Assembly (NCBI GenBank): GCA_043769295.1
Contig: JAYVJL010000117.1
Span: 1 to 40,616 of the forward strand
Source of the DNA: Aalborgiella sp043769295
GTDB lineage: Bacteria; Pseudomonadota; Gammaproteobacteria; Burkholderiales; Burkholderiaceae_C
Direction: 5' to 3'
Length of the DNA: 40,616 bases
Shown here: positions 8,474 to 17,400 of the stretch, in pieces
How positions within the stretch are numbered: the stretch's first letter is position 1
Layout of the letters: each line of letters begins with the position of its first letter
Notes under the pieces: generated by a model
Told to the model about the DNA's origin: nothing
The model's input: the letters and a program-made list of their open reading frames with translations, nothing else
Databases searched by the model: none
Made by a program: the position numbers and the translations under genes

Positions 8474-9679
8474 TCAGTATGACGCCAGCATGGCACGTAA
8501 GCGCCTAATGGCTTCGATCAACTGCGGCATCGAACTGGCCGTTGAAAACCGGATGAATTTAGCTGTTTCAGCCGTTCCGAAATCGCGCCCCGGTGTCACA
8601 GCCAGATGCGCTTTGTGCATGATCTCGAAAGTCAAATCCCAGCTGTTTTTGATGCCCAATTGCGCGCAAATACGCGAGCAATCCGCCCAAGCGTAAAAGG
8701 CACCATCCGGCATGACGGGAATGTCGAAACCCAGAGACTGCAAAGCGGGGATGAAGTAGTCGCGGCGTGCTTTGAATTCTGCCCGGCGACGCTCGTATTC
8801 CGCGATCGAGGCGTCCTCAAAGCAGGCCAGCGCAGCGTACTGAGACACTGTGCTGGGGCAGATGAACAGGTTTTGCGCGATGCGTTCAATCACCGGTGCC
8901 AAGGTTTCAGGCACCACCAGCCAGCCCAACCGCCAACCCGTCATGTTGAAGTATTTGGAGAAGCTGTTGATGCTGATAACGTGGTCATCCAGCGCCAGGG
9001 CCGTGTGGCCATAGGTGTCATCAAAGCTCAGGCCCAGATAGATTTCATCAATCAGCGTGATGCCGCCTTTGCCTTTGACAAAGTGATGGATACGGCGCAT
9101 CTCATCTGGGTGAATGGAGGTGCCCGTCGGGTTGGAGGGCGATGCCAGCAAAACACCCCGTGTTTTCCCATCTTGCCAGGCGGCTTCAACTTTATCCGCG
9201 CTCAATTGGTAACGTTCTGCCGCCGTGGTGGGAATCATCACCGGTGTGCCTTCAGCCGCGCTCACAAACTGGCGGTTGCAGGGGTAACTGGGGTCGGGCA
9301 TCAAAATCTCATCGCCCGATTCAATCAAAGCCAGGCAGGCGAGCTGCAACGCTGCGGAAGCGCCAGCGGTCAACACGATGCGGCTTGCCGGTATGTTCAC
9401 ACCAAAACGCTGCTGGTACCACTGGCTGATGCGTTCGCGCAGCTCTGGCAGGCCACTGGCCTGGGTGTATTGGGTTGTGCCGTTTTGTATCGCTGCGATA
9501 GCCGCTGCCTGCACCGCAGGAGGCGCGGTGAAATCAGGCTCCCCCACATTTAAATACAACATGGGCTGGGCTTGCCCCGCTGGCGTGTGGGCCAGGGAGT
9601 CAGCCAGAGCACGTGCAGCCTTGGCAACTTCCATCACGTAAAAGGGCTCTATCCGCTCTGCGCGTGATGTGATTTTCAT
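8474..9679 (-). CDS. PLP-dependent aminotransferase, class I/II
   Basis: A 401-residue fold-type I aminotransferase. Visible features are the cofactor-binding region (LTAGASAALQLACLALI), the substrate loop ASPSNPTGTSI, the DEIYLGLSF aspartate/tyrosine pair, the Schiff-base lysine K242 in NSFSKYFNMTGWRLGW, and a C-terminal arginine in KFIRFSTASS. The overall pattern resembles AspC/AlaA-like enzymes; the amino-acid substrate cannot be told from sequence alone. It lies between nusB (72-nt gap) and ybgC (1-nt gap) on the same strand, so it is probably transcribed with the tol genes. That linkage looks positional rather than functional. Confidence 0.88.
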   Translation of the reverse strand: MKITSRAERIEPFYVMEVAKAARALADSLAHTPAGQAQPMLYLNVGEPDFTAPPAVQAAAIAAIQNGTTQYTQASGLPELRERISQWYQQRFGVNIPASRIVLTAGASAALQLACLALIESGDEILMPDPSYPCNRQFVSAAEGTPVMIPTTAAERYQLSADKVEAAWQDGKTRGVLLASPSNPTGTSIHPDEMRRIHHFVKGKGGITLIDEIYLGLSFDDTYGHTALALDDHVISINSFSKYFNMTGWRLGWLVVPETLAPVIERIAQNLFICPSTVSQYAALACFEDASIAEYERRRAEFKARRDYFIPALQSLGFDIPVMPDGAFYAWADCSRICAQLGIKNSWDLTFEIMHKAHLAVTPGRDFGTAETAKFIRFSTASSMPQLIEAIRRLRAMLASY

Positions 9680-9751
9680 GTGGATGTGTGATGATGTCTG
9701 GAAATTGCTGCTGCGTTAAATGCGACGATGTTAAGTCAACGGTGCCAAGTG

Positions 9752-10363
9752 TTACCGCGTCACAATATTGACTTTACCGCTGGCGATGTCCGCTTCCACT
9801 TCGCGTGTGCGTAGATCTGCAGCCAGGCCATTGAGCACACCATTCACATACTTGTGGCCGTCGGTGCCGCCGAATTCTTTGGCGAGTTCAATGCATTCGT
9901 TGATGACCACGCGCCAAGGCACATCCAGACATTGTTTGAATTCATACGCGCCAATCCACATGATGCTGTGCTCGATGGGGGAGATTTCAGCCATGGGGCG
10001 GTCAAGAAAAGGCAACATCAACGCATCCAGTTCGGCTGCGCGTTCGATACAGCCGTGCAACAGTGCGTCGTAATGCGCTGAATCGGCTTTGCTGAAGCCC
10101 GCCAAATCGCGGGTGAACAGGTCAATCGCACCGGCTTCGTTGCCACCGACCAGGTATTGGTACAAGGCTTGCAGCGCAAACTCGCGCGAGCGGCTGCGTA
10201 CTGACTTGCTTGCGGCCTTGCGGGCGCCCGTGCTGGTGACGCCTGTGCGTACCTGGCGGGGAGGGCGTTGTTTGCCCAGACTGGGACTACCGGGGTTGGT
10301 GGTCAGGTCTGCAGCTAAAAATGACTTGGGTACTTGTTTGGATAGGGGGGGTGTGGATGTCAT
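9752..10363 (-). CDS. nusB: Transcription antitermination factor NusB
   Basis: The 203-residue product carries a NusB domain from about residue 54 to 195 (SRSREFALQALYQYLVGG; WRVVINECIELAKEFGGTDGHKYVNGVLNGL). NusB with NusE binds boxA RNA and supports antitermination of rRNA operons. The N-terminal 50 or so residues are an extra, Pro/Thr/Arg/Ser-rich, probably disordered extension absent from the roughly 140-residue enterobacterial form. The ATG at 10363 overlaps the ribH stop by 4 nt (ATGA), which supports this long start, though an internal start remains possible. The ribH-nusB pairing is widespread in bacteria. Confidence 0.94.
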   Translation of the reverse strand: MTSTPPLSKQVPKSFLAADLTTNPGSPSLGKQRPPRQVRTGVTSTGARKAASKSVRSRSREFALQALYQYLVGGNEAGAIDLFTRDLAGFSKADSAHYDALLHGCIERAAELDALMLPFLDRPMAEISPIEHSIMWIGAYEFKQCLDVPWRVVINECIELAKEFGGTDGHKYVNGVLNGLAADLRTREVEADIASGKVNIVTR

Positions 10364-10836
10364 GACAGGTCATTCAATAAATTGGCCATTTCCACAGCCA
10401 CACGGGCAGCCTCACGGCCGTTGATGGTTTGCCGGGCTTGCGCCTGGGCTTGATTCTCGACGGTCAAAATCGCATTGGCAACCGGCAATTTGTAATCCAA
10501 TGCAACGCGGCTCACACCGGCCCCGGACTCATTTGCCACCAGTTCAAAGTGATAGGTTTCACCACGGATGATGCAGCCCAAGGCAATCAGGGCATCGTAC
10601 GTGTCTTTTTCGGCCATCGCCTGCAGGGCAGAAGGCACCTCCAATGCGCCCGGTACGGTGATGTGGTCAATATGCTTGGCCTGCACGCCTAAAGCCAGCA
10701 ACTCGGTCTTGCAAGCTTCAGCCAAGGTATTGGTGATGTCTTCGTTAAAGCGCGCTTGCACCAAGCCGATATAGAGTTTTTTGCCGTCGAGCTTGTGGTC
10801 GGTTGCGGTCAAGCCGCCTTTTTCTGCGCCAAACAT
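10360..10836 (-). CDS. ribH: 6,7-dimethyl-8-ribityllumazine synthase
   Basis: A 158-residue lumazine synthase. Motifs are GLVQARFNEDITN near the N-terminus, the substrate loop VPGALEVPSALQ, and GCIIRGETYHFELVANESG, which contains the phosphate-binding segment and the catalytic histidine. It condenses 3,4-dihydroxy-2-butanone 4-phosphate with the ribitylamino-uracil to give the direct precursor of riboflavin. It sits 68 nt after ribBX and overlaps nusB by 4 nt. Length and motifs are standard. Confidence 0.96.
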   Translation of the reverse strand: MFGAEKGGLTATDHKLDGKKLYIGLVQARFNEDITNTLAEACKTELLALGVQAKHIDHITVPGALEVPSALQAMAEKDTYDALIALGCIIRGETYHFELVANESGAGVSRVALDYKLPVANAILTVENQAQAQARQTINGREAARVAVEMANLLNDLS

Positions 10837-10904
10837 GATTGTCCTTGTTTATTTCTGGTTTGAATGTAATGAGCGGTGATGCTGGCTTACTTGAATGATT
10901 TGGC

Positions 10905-12047
10905 TTATTTTGAAGCGGACGGTTTGGGCAAAAAGTTCACCACTTCCAAGCCAAAACCTGCCATGCTCGGCATGGGTCTTGGCTTGCCCATCAGGGTCAT
11001 TTTTGTGATGCCGCAATCGCGCAAAATTTGGGCGCCGATACCATAGGTACGCAAGTCCATGCGGCCACGTTCAGGTGCTTGCGCAGGTTTGGCAGAGCCT
11101 TCAAATTGGGCCAAAAGCTGGCTTGCACTTTCACCGCAATTGAGCAAAACAACCACGCCTTGGCCTGCGGCGGCAATGTGCTTCATGGCTTCATCCAGGC
11201 TCCAGGCATGCATGGCACGGCCTTGGTCCAGCAAATCGATCACCGACAAGGGCTCATGCACACGGGTCAGTACCGCATCATGTGCGGCCCATTGACCTTT
11301 GACCAGCGCCAGATGCACGCCACCACTTGCCTTGTCTTGGTAGGCTCGTGCGGTGAAGTCGCCAAAAGCAGTGTGCAGCACACGGGTGCCCATTTTCTCA
11401 ATCAGCGACTCGGTACGGCTGCGGTGTTCAATCAAATCGGCGATGGTGCCGATTTTCAAACCATGCTCTGCCGCAAAAACCTGCAGATCAGGCAGACGCG
11501 CCATGGTGCCGTCGTCCTTCATGATTTCGCAGATCACGCTGCTGGGTGAGCAACCCGCCAAGGCGGCCAAGTCGCAACCTGCTTCTGTGTGGCCTGCACG
11601 CATGAGTACGCCGCCATCCACGGCCTGCAGCGGGAAGATGTGACCGGGTTGCACCAGATCTTGCGCTGTGGCATTTTCGGCCACCGCCGCCTGCACGGTG
11701 CAGGCACGGTCTGCGGCTGAAATGCCTGTGGTGACACCTTCGGCCGCTTCAATCGACACCGTGAAGGCGGTGGCATATTTGCCGCCATTGCGCGTGGCCA
11801 TGGGCGGCAGTTGCAGGCGTTCGCAGCGCTCACGGGTCAAGGTCAGGCAAATCAGGCCGCGGCCAAAACGTGCCATAAAATTAATAGCATCAGCCGTAAC
11901 AAAATCGCTGGCTAGAACCAGATCACCTTCATTTTCACGGTCTTCTTCATCGACCAAAATCACGATTTTGCCAGCAGCCATGTCGGCAATGATGTCTTCT
12001 ACCGGGGAAATTTTGACGGGAGCTATCAAAGCGGAGGATGCGGTCAT
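10905..12047 (-). CDS. ribBX: 3,4-dihydroxy-2-butanone-4-phosphate synthase fused to a degenerate GTP cyclohydrolase II domain (RibBX type)
   Basis: The N-terminal half (about 1-205) is a complete DHBP synthase. It shows the acidic loop DEEDRENEGD (33-42) and the AGHTEA motif, and makes the four-carbon unit of riboflavin from ribulose 5-phosphate. The C-terminal half aligns in outline with GTP cyclohydrolase II (RVHEPLSVIDLL, YGIGAQILRDCGI). It lacks the zinc-binding cysteines that follow the RVHSECLTGD segment in RibA (CDCG lost) and the RQEGRG arginine motif (here NCGESASQ). It should therefore be inactive as a cyclohydrolase. This matches the described proteobacterial RibBX variant. A functional ribA must be elsewhere in the genome. 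No FMN riboswitch is seen upstream; the gene follows ribE by 30 nt. Confidence 0.92.
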   Translation of the reverse strand: MTASSALIAPVKISPVEDIIADMAAGKIVILVDEEDRENEGDLVLASDFVTADAINFMARFGRGLICLTLTRERCERLQLPPMATRNGGKYATAFTVSIEAAEGVTTGISAADRACTVQAAVAENATAQDLVQPGHIFPLQAVDGGVLMRAGHTEAGCDLAALAGCSPSSVICEIMKDDGTMARLPDLQVFAAEHGLKIGTIADLIEHRSRTESLIEKMGTRVLHTAFGDFTARAYQDKASGGVHLALVKGQWAAHDAVLTRVHEPLSVIDLLDQGRAMHAWSLDEAMKHIAAAGQGVVVLLNCGESASQLLAQFEGSAKPAQAPERGRMDLRTYGIGAQILRDCGITKMTLMGKPRPMPSMAGFGLEVVNFLPKPSASK

Positions 12048-12077
12048 GTCACAACTTTCAAAGAATGGGGTGGCGAA

Positions 12078-12782
12078 TTAGGCAGAAGCGGTGTTTGTTT
12101 GGTTGGGCTGCGAAGCCGTATGTGACAGCATCCGTTCCACATACCGCGCGATGAGGTCGATTTCTAAATTGACAGTTGAGCCGGCCATCAAACTTCCCAG
12201 CGCCGTGTTTTCAACGGTATGCGGGATGAGGTTGATGCTGAGTTCCGTACCCGCAGCGGAATCCGCCACACGGTTCACCGTCAAACTCACGCCATTCACT
12301 GTAATGGAGCCTTTGTAGGCCAAAAACTTCCCCAAATCATGGGGTGCCAGGATGCGCAGCTCCCAGCTTTCGCCCACTGGCGCAAAAAAGCGCACCTCGC
12401 CGATACCGTCCACATGGCCAGAGACGATATGACCGCCCAAACGGTCATGGGCGCGCAGGGCTTTTTCAAGGTTGACGGTGCCAAGAGACGTTAACCCCGC
12501 TGTTTTAAGCAAAGATTCTGCAGAAATATCGATCCAAAACTGCTGTTTGGGCACATCTAGCTGGGTAACCGTCATGCATGCGCCGTTGATGGCGATGCTG
12601 TCGCCCAGGCCGACGTCATCTAAATAGCCGGCTGGTGTTTCAATGACGAGGCGTTTGCCAAAGTCGCCGTCGTCGTATGGCGACACACCAGCGGCTGATG
12701 AGGTAGCAGCGCTGGCAGGCAAAGAACTGAAGGCATGGACAGCGACGATGCGCCCCACACCGGTGATGATTCCGGTAAACAT
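12078..12782 (-). CDS. ribE: Riboflavin synthase, alpha subunit
   Basis: The 234-residue product has the two tandem lumazine-binding barrels of riboflavin synthase. The first starts MFTGIITGVGRI and includes SIAINGACMTVT; the second includes GHIVSGHVDGIGEV and SITVNGVSLTVN. The enzyme dismutates two lumazine molecules to riboflavin. About 20 extra Ser/Ala-rich residues (about 19-40, SLPASAATSSAAGVSPYDDG) sit in the first barrel between strands, making it slightly longer than usual; they look like a surface loop. It is 25 nt from ribD and 30 nt from ribBX on the same strand. The gene is called ribC in some species. Confidence 0.95.
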   Translation of the reverse strand: MFTGIITGVGRIVAVHAFSSLPASAATSSAAGVSPYDDGDFGKRLVIETPAGYLDDVGLGDSIAINGACMTVTQLDVPKQQFWIDISAESLLKTAGLTSLGTVNLEKALRAHDRLGGHIVSGHVDGIGEVRFFAPVGESWELRILAPHDLGKFLAYKGSITVNGVSLTVNRVADSAAGTELSINLIPHTVENTALGSLMAGSTVNLEIDLIARYVERMLSHTASQPNQTNTASA

Positions 12783-12807
12783 GGCACTATTTTCGCATTA
12801 AAAAGCC

Positions 12808-13974
12808 CTAAAAAATATCATGACCTGTCACCCGGGCTAAAAGTCGCACATCAGGGCCGATTTTGTCAATCGATGTGAAGTTCAGCGTCAAGGCGCTCGT
12901 CAAATCGTTCAAAGGCCCAAAATCAGCCATCGCGCGCCCTTGGCCTAACATCTTGGGAGCTAAATAAACCAAAAACTCATCCACCAAACCCGCTTTGATC
13001 AACGCGCCATTGAGCGTCGGCCCCGCTTCTACGTGCAGTTCGTTGATTTCACGAGCGGCCAAATCGCGCAACATGGCGGCTAAATCCACCTTTCCTGTGC
13101 GGTCAGAATCTGGCAAAACGACCACAACCGCGCCTTTTGCCTCCAAATCAGCCTGTTTTGCCGGATTTTGAGCATTTGTATAGATAAATATACCTCTAGC
13201 CGGCGTATTTATTGCCTGAGGTGCTATTAAATTAGTAGTAATTTGAAGGTTGAAGAGCTTGGCGTGGGGTGAAATCTGCAGTTGACTGTCCACCACCACC
13301 ACATGCGGTTGGCGTGGCGTATCGACATAACGCACGTCCAGCAGCGGATCATCCGCCAGCACCGTGCCCATACCCGTCAACACCGCGCTGGCCCGCGCCC
13401 GCCAAGCATGGCCATCCGCCCGTGCGGGCTCAGACGTGATCCACTGGCTGGCACCGTTGTCCAGAGCGGTTTTACCGTCCAGCGAGGCTGCAATCTTCAT
13501 CCGCACCCAAGGCGTTTGGCGCACCATGCGGCTGAAAAACCCCAAATTCAGCTCCCGTGCGGCCATGGCATCGGGGTGATGGGGCGGTAAAACTTCAACC
13601 TCAATGCCCGCAGCGCGCAGTAGTTGTACGCCTTGGCCAGACACCAGCGGGTTGGGATCCAAAATAGCGACCACCACTTTGCCAACTTTGGCGTCTATCA
13701 AGGCGTTGCAGCACGGCGGTGTGCGGCCAAAGTGGGAGCAGGGCTCCAGGGTGACGTAGGCGGTAGCGCCTTCGACCGATTTCCCTTGCGCAGCGGCATC
13801 GCGCAGCGCCATCACCTCAGCGTGCGGGCCGCCGGCTTGCTGGGTGTGGCCTTGGCCGATGATTTTGCCGGTGATGGAGAGCAGAATGCAGCCTACCGAG
13901 GGGTTGGGCGGGCTGAGGTGGGATGCTTTTTGGGCTAGGGTGAGAGCTAGGTCAAGGAAATTAGGAGCGTGCAT
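12808..13974 (-). CDS. ribD: Bifunctional pyrimidine deaminase/reductase of riboflavin synthesis
   Basis: The 388-residue product has an N-terminal zinc deaminase domain (H51-A-E53, then PCSHFGRTPPCC giving C79 and C88). A C-terminal NADPH reductase domain follows (WVRMKIAASLDGKTAL, then ELHVEAGPTLNGALI). Together they carry out the second and third steps of riboflavin synthesis. The first gene of the rib cluster, it begins 33 nt after pilE with no visible terminator between them. A copy of the TAGCCGGCG repeat lies in frame within the reductase domain (13193-13240), encoding about residues 245-261 (TTNLIAPQAINTPARG). Sequence around it aligns with normal RibD, so this looks like a tolerated loop insertion. 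Confidence 0.95.
   Translation of the reverse strand: MHAPNFLDLALTLAQKASHLSPPNPSVGCILLSITGKIIGQGHTQQAGGPHAEVMALRDAAAQGKSVEGATAYVTLEPCSHFGRTPPCCNALIDAKVGKVVVAILDPNPLVSGQGVQLLRAAGIEVEVLPPHHPDAMAARELNLGFFSRMVRQTPWVRMKIAASLDGKTALDNGASQWITSEPARADGHAWRARASAVLTGMGTVLADDPLLDVRYVDTPRQPHVVVVDSQLQISPHAKLFNLQITTNLIAPQAINTPARGIFIYTNAQNPAKQADLEAKGAVVVVLPDSDRTGKVDLAAMLRDLAAREINELHVEAGPTLNGALIKAGLVDEFLVYLAPKMLGQGRAMADFGPLNDLTSALTLNFTSIDKIGPDVRLLARVTGHDIF
13193..13240 (+). repeat. TAGCCGGCG-type palindromic repeat, copy 2 (inside ribD)
   Basis: CCTCTAGCCGGCGTATTTAT followed by TGCCTGAGGTGCTATTAAAT and TAGTAGTA. It matches copy 1 in the first 25 bases; the distal hairpin (CTATTAAATTAG) is imperfect. The repeat is on the + strand while ribD is read from the minus strand. 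It is translated as an extra loop and contains no stop in that frame. Confidence 0.85.
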
Positions 13975-14007
13975 TTAAACGAGATTATCGCTGCCTCACG
14001 AATTTCT

Positions 14008-14439
14008 CTACCAGCAACCCGCCGTTGTAGGTGTTTGCGCACCGGTTTGTGAGAGCGTTAATGTTCCGCAAGAGTCATTTGCTTGCCCATTTGCTGGCGC
14101 GGCGCTCAGCGTATAAACCGTTGCCGTCGGTGCCACGGAAAAGGTGATGTTGTACTTGACGCCTCCACCCGTCGCTCCCTTGGGCGATACTGCAGACAGA
14201 ACCGTTGCAGCAGCATAGCTGGTATTGGTGGTGTAATACCGCTCCATGTATTGCGCAGACTCGGTCAAAATAGCTACCGCATCTGCACGGTTTGCTCTTA
14301 GCACATATTGTGTATATGAAGGATAGGCAATCGCGGCGAGGATGCCGATGATCGCGGTTGTGATCATCAGCTCCACCAAAGTGAAGCCGCGTTTGTACTG
14401 GCGCATGTTGTGCTGCTGATATCTCATGTGCTTGCTCAT
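14008..14439 (-). CDS. pilE: Type IV pilin-like protein PilE
   Basis: A 143-residue pilin with a prepilin cleavage motif (KRG/FTLVELM, F+1 and E+5), a hydrophobic N-terminal helix (MITTAIIGILAAIAYPSYTQY), and a C-terminal pair of cysteines (DSCGTL and GCW-end) that can form the disulphide D-loop. I chose the ATG at 14439: it overlaps the pilY1 stop by 4 nt (ATGA) and has GGGAG about 8 nt upstream, giving an 18-residue leader. ATGs at 14427 and 14406 are alternatives; the last would give a 7-residue leader. As the last gene of the minor-pilin operon it is probably a PilE-type minor pilin rather than the major pilin. Confidence 0.9.
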   Translation of the reverse strand: MSKHMRYQQHNMRQYKRGFTLVELMITTAIIGILAAIAYPSYTQYVLRANRADAVAILTESAQYMERYYTTNTSYAAATVLSAVSPKGATGGGVKYNITFSVAPTATVYTLSAAPANGQANDSCGTLTLSQTGAQTPTTAGCW

Positions 14440-17400
14440 CGCTGCAGCTCCCGCCAGTTGATGCGCCCTAAAGCCGAGCCTTGACCACACACGCCTGATG
14501 CAAAAGTAGTGCAAGTAGAGCCACCACCACCACCACCACCAAGCCCGCCACCTGTAGTAACGCCGCCACCGCCGCCATTGCCACCGCCGCCGCTGGTATA
14601 GGTTGTTGTTGTATCGGTTTTCGTCGTCGTCGTTGTAGAGCCATCTGCATTGGTCTTCACTGTCACTGTCACAGTCGTCGTCGTGGTTGTGCCGTTGCTG
14701 TTATTCACAGCCGTGCTAACTGGTGGATAGGTTAAAGTGCCTGGGGCTGTCGTCACAGGTACACCACCAAATGCACCAACTTTAGGATCTGTTGATCCAG
14801 CTGCTGGCGTTACAGCGCTACCACTACCAAGGTCTTGAGGTGCTAATTTAGTCCAGCCTAGTACGCCGTAACACTTTCCATTGGGGTGATGCCAAAAGGT
14901 GGTGTACTCGGCTAATACGTAAGTGCTAACGCTCGCGGACTTGACTCGCCAGCCATATTGCGGCTGGCCAGGCACGCTCATTTCAATGGCGCTGTTTGGT
15001 GTATCGTCTTTGATGATCTGAATTACCAGGGCACCATTGTGGCGAACGCCAGTGGCCGTTACGGCTGTTGTTCCGGCACCATAGCCCAAAGTGCCATTTC
15101 CCGTAGCGGTCAACGTGGTTGGCGGGATCACGGGCTGGTACATATTGCCATCAGTCGATCCGGCAGATTTGTTTACGCAACCAGTTTGCGTCGGGTGCAG
15201 GCCTACCCGCACATCTGCCGGAAGCCCCAAAGCACCCCCCCACCAGTCTTTTTGTGCAAAAGCATCTGGTGGCATATTGATAGCCAAGCTATCGATAGAG
15301 TTTTGGTTGTAGGTGGGTACTTGGTTGATGTCTGTCACATCCAATGTGGCAGAAGTGATGAAGTTTTTGATGTCAATGTAACCCGCATTGACGTTATACA
15401 CATAGCTTGGGTTGCCTTTGATATGTATTCTGACCGCAGGGTTTAAGTATTGATTTTGTGCCAGCACTTTAAACTGTGTTGTCTTTGAGGGTATAGCTTT
15501 TATCAAGTTAAAGTTCACGTCGCTTGCGTTCAGCATGTTGACGCCTGTCACATCGTACTTGTCATCATATTCGTGGGTATGCTGCGCTGATCTCCCTGCG
15601 CCTGTAATTGAAGTAGGAAAGCTTCCCGTGCCATAGTAAATGTCTTCATCAAAGTGGCCACCGGACACACCACGACCAACCGTGTTTGTAACAACGGTGT
15701 TGGTGGTATCTGGCGGCAAAGGCGGGTTCGATGCAGCACTATTTTTGTCGTAATTAGATTGAAAAACATAGTTATTTCCCACCGAAAGCTGGATAAGCTG
15801 GGAGCGAACACCACCGCCCAAGTTCCATCCCACAGGTTTTAAGCTGTCGGTTCCCACAGTCACTGCATCGGAGGCGTTGTATGCGCCATCTTTGTTCAGG
15901 TCAAACTGCACCGTACCATTGTCGCCACCTGTGAGCGCATTGAGTTGCATCCACCAGTTTTCACCCGGTGGCGTCGCATTGGGCGTGATGGTAGGGTTGG
16001 TGCTCAAGAACATGAAAACCGAATCTTTAATGAGTGCGCCATCACCCACCAGACGCTCCCCTCCTATAGGCAGTGGCGTTTTCCAGCCTTTGTGCGTCGC
16101 AAACCAATCGGGTAAGTTATTGGTAGCGGTGCGTACGCGTTCCGGGAGGGTGCCTAATATGTAGCTTCTTTCAGTCAGCGTTTGTGTCAAAAGGGTGTTG
16201 TTACCTGCTGGCGCACCATCCCAAATACCGTAAGCGTAGTGCGTATCTGCATTTGTTTTGTCACCGGGAGTTAACATACGACCAGTTACAAAATTGACCA
16301 TATAGCCACCCAAGGGGTGTGCAATGACACTTGGTGCGGTAGTGATAGCTTGCGCAGGGCTGGTGGTGTGCAATTTGGTGACAGCGTAGGGTGATACCAA
16401 GCTAAATTTCCATAAATTGCCGTCAATGTCACCTGCATATGCCGTATCTTTTTTGCCGTCGCCATTGCTGTCCCATAAAGTAGGTGTTGACAAGCCGTTG
16501 GGCGCAGTTATTGTGCCAATACTACTATCTGTGTCGATTTCTTTAATGAGTGCGCCAGTGGCGGCATTGATTAAAAACAAAGATGCACGACCATTGCCAG
16601 TGTTGTTGTAGCCATTGCCCACAGCCACTGCATTGGTGCCATCAGGCAAGGTCAGAAAGGTGGGTGCGCCATAGGTGTGGCCCAAATTGGCGAACCCGGT
16701 CGATGTATTGGTTTTTTCCCAAAGAATTTTACTGGCAGCATCTGCTTCAGAGGTGGCGGCAGCGTTGGTCACGTCCAGCCCAAACAAACCCCTACCGCCC
16801 GCGCCTAATGCGCCCACCAATAGGGTTTGGCTGGTAGTAGTGGTGCCACTTGTGGTGGTGAATTTGCGAACGTCCAGCCGCCCGTCAACATAGTATTTGT
16901 GCGTGTACGCCGGGTTTGACAATTGCCCAAGTCTGGGCATCAGCATAGACGGAACATAAGCAAAGCGTTCTGTGCCATCATCAGCATTGATGGCGTGCAG
17001 CATGCCATCGTTTGCGCCTACAAATACTGTTTTGTTGGTGCCGTCGTTCCAATGAACGGGCGTTGAATGGATGATGTCTCCCAACACGTTGATACGTGTG
17101 CGGTAGGGGCCAGGGGTTGCTTGGTTCGCTTGTTTGCTAATATCGCCGCGAATGTAGTTGAGTACGTCTGAAGTCGTTGCTGTGGCGAGCGTTGTCGGAT
17201 CTAAAACTGCTTTTTGTGCCGCTGTAATGCCTGACGACCACCTAAATGGCACACCAGTTGTGCCACTGAAGGTGACGATTTTACGACCTGTGTCGTAGTT
17301 TTGCGCATTGATTTTTGCAGCAGCGCCACCCACCCAATTGTCAATTTCCGCGCCGCTGGCATCCGTCGCTATCGTGCCAGTGGATGATAAGTTGTAGCTA

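Noticed and set aside
8606..9553. Long open frame (315 codons) on the + strand.
   Set aside because: It is antisense to the aminotransferase gene, has no recognisable domain, and reflects the GC-biased codon use of the real gene.
11880..11925. A degenerate reverse-oriented copy in ribBX (TCTAGCCAGCGATTTTGTTA ...).
   Set aside because: It lies in the conserved DHBP synthase stretch LVLASDFVTADAINFMARFG and lacks the GCCGGCGTAT core; it is probably coincidence. If real, it would break the one-orientation pattern.
13975..14007. FMN riboswitch expected before a riboflavin cluster.
   Set aside because: Only 33 nt separate pilE and ribD and none of the rib gaps is long enough or carries the conserved RFN-element blocks.
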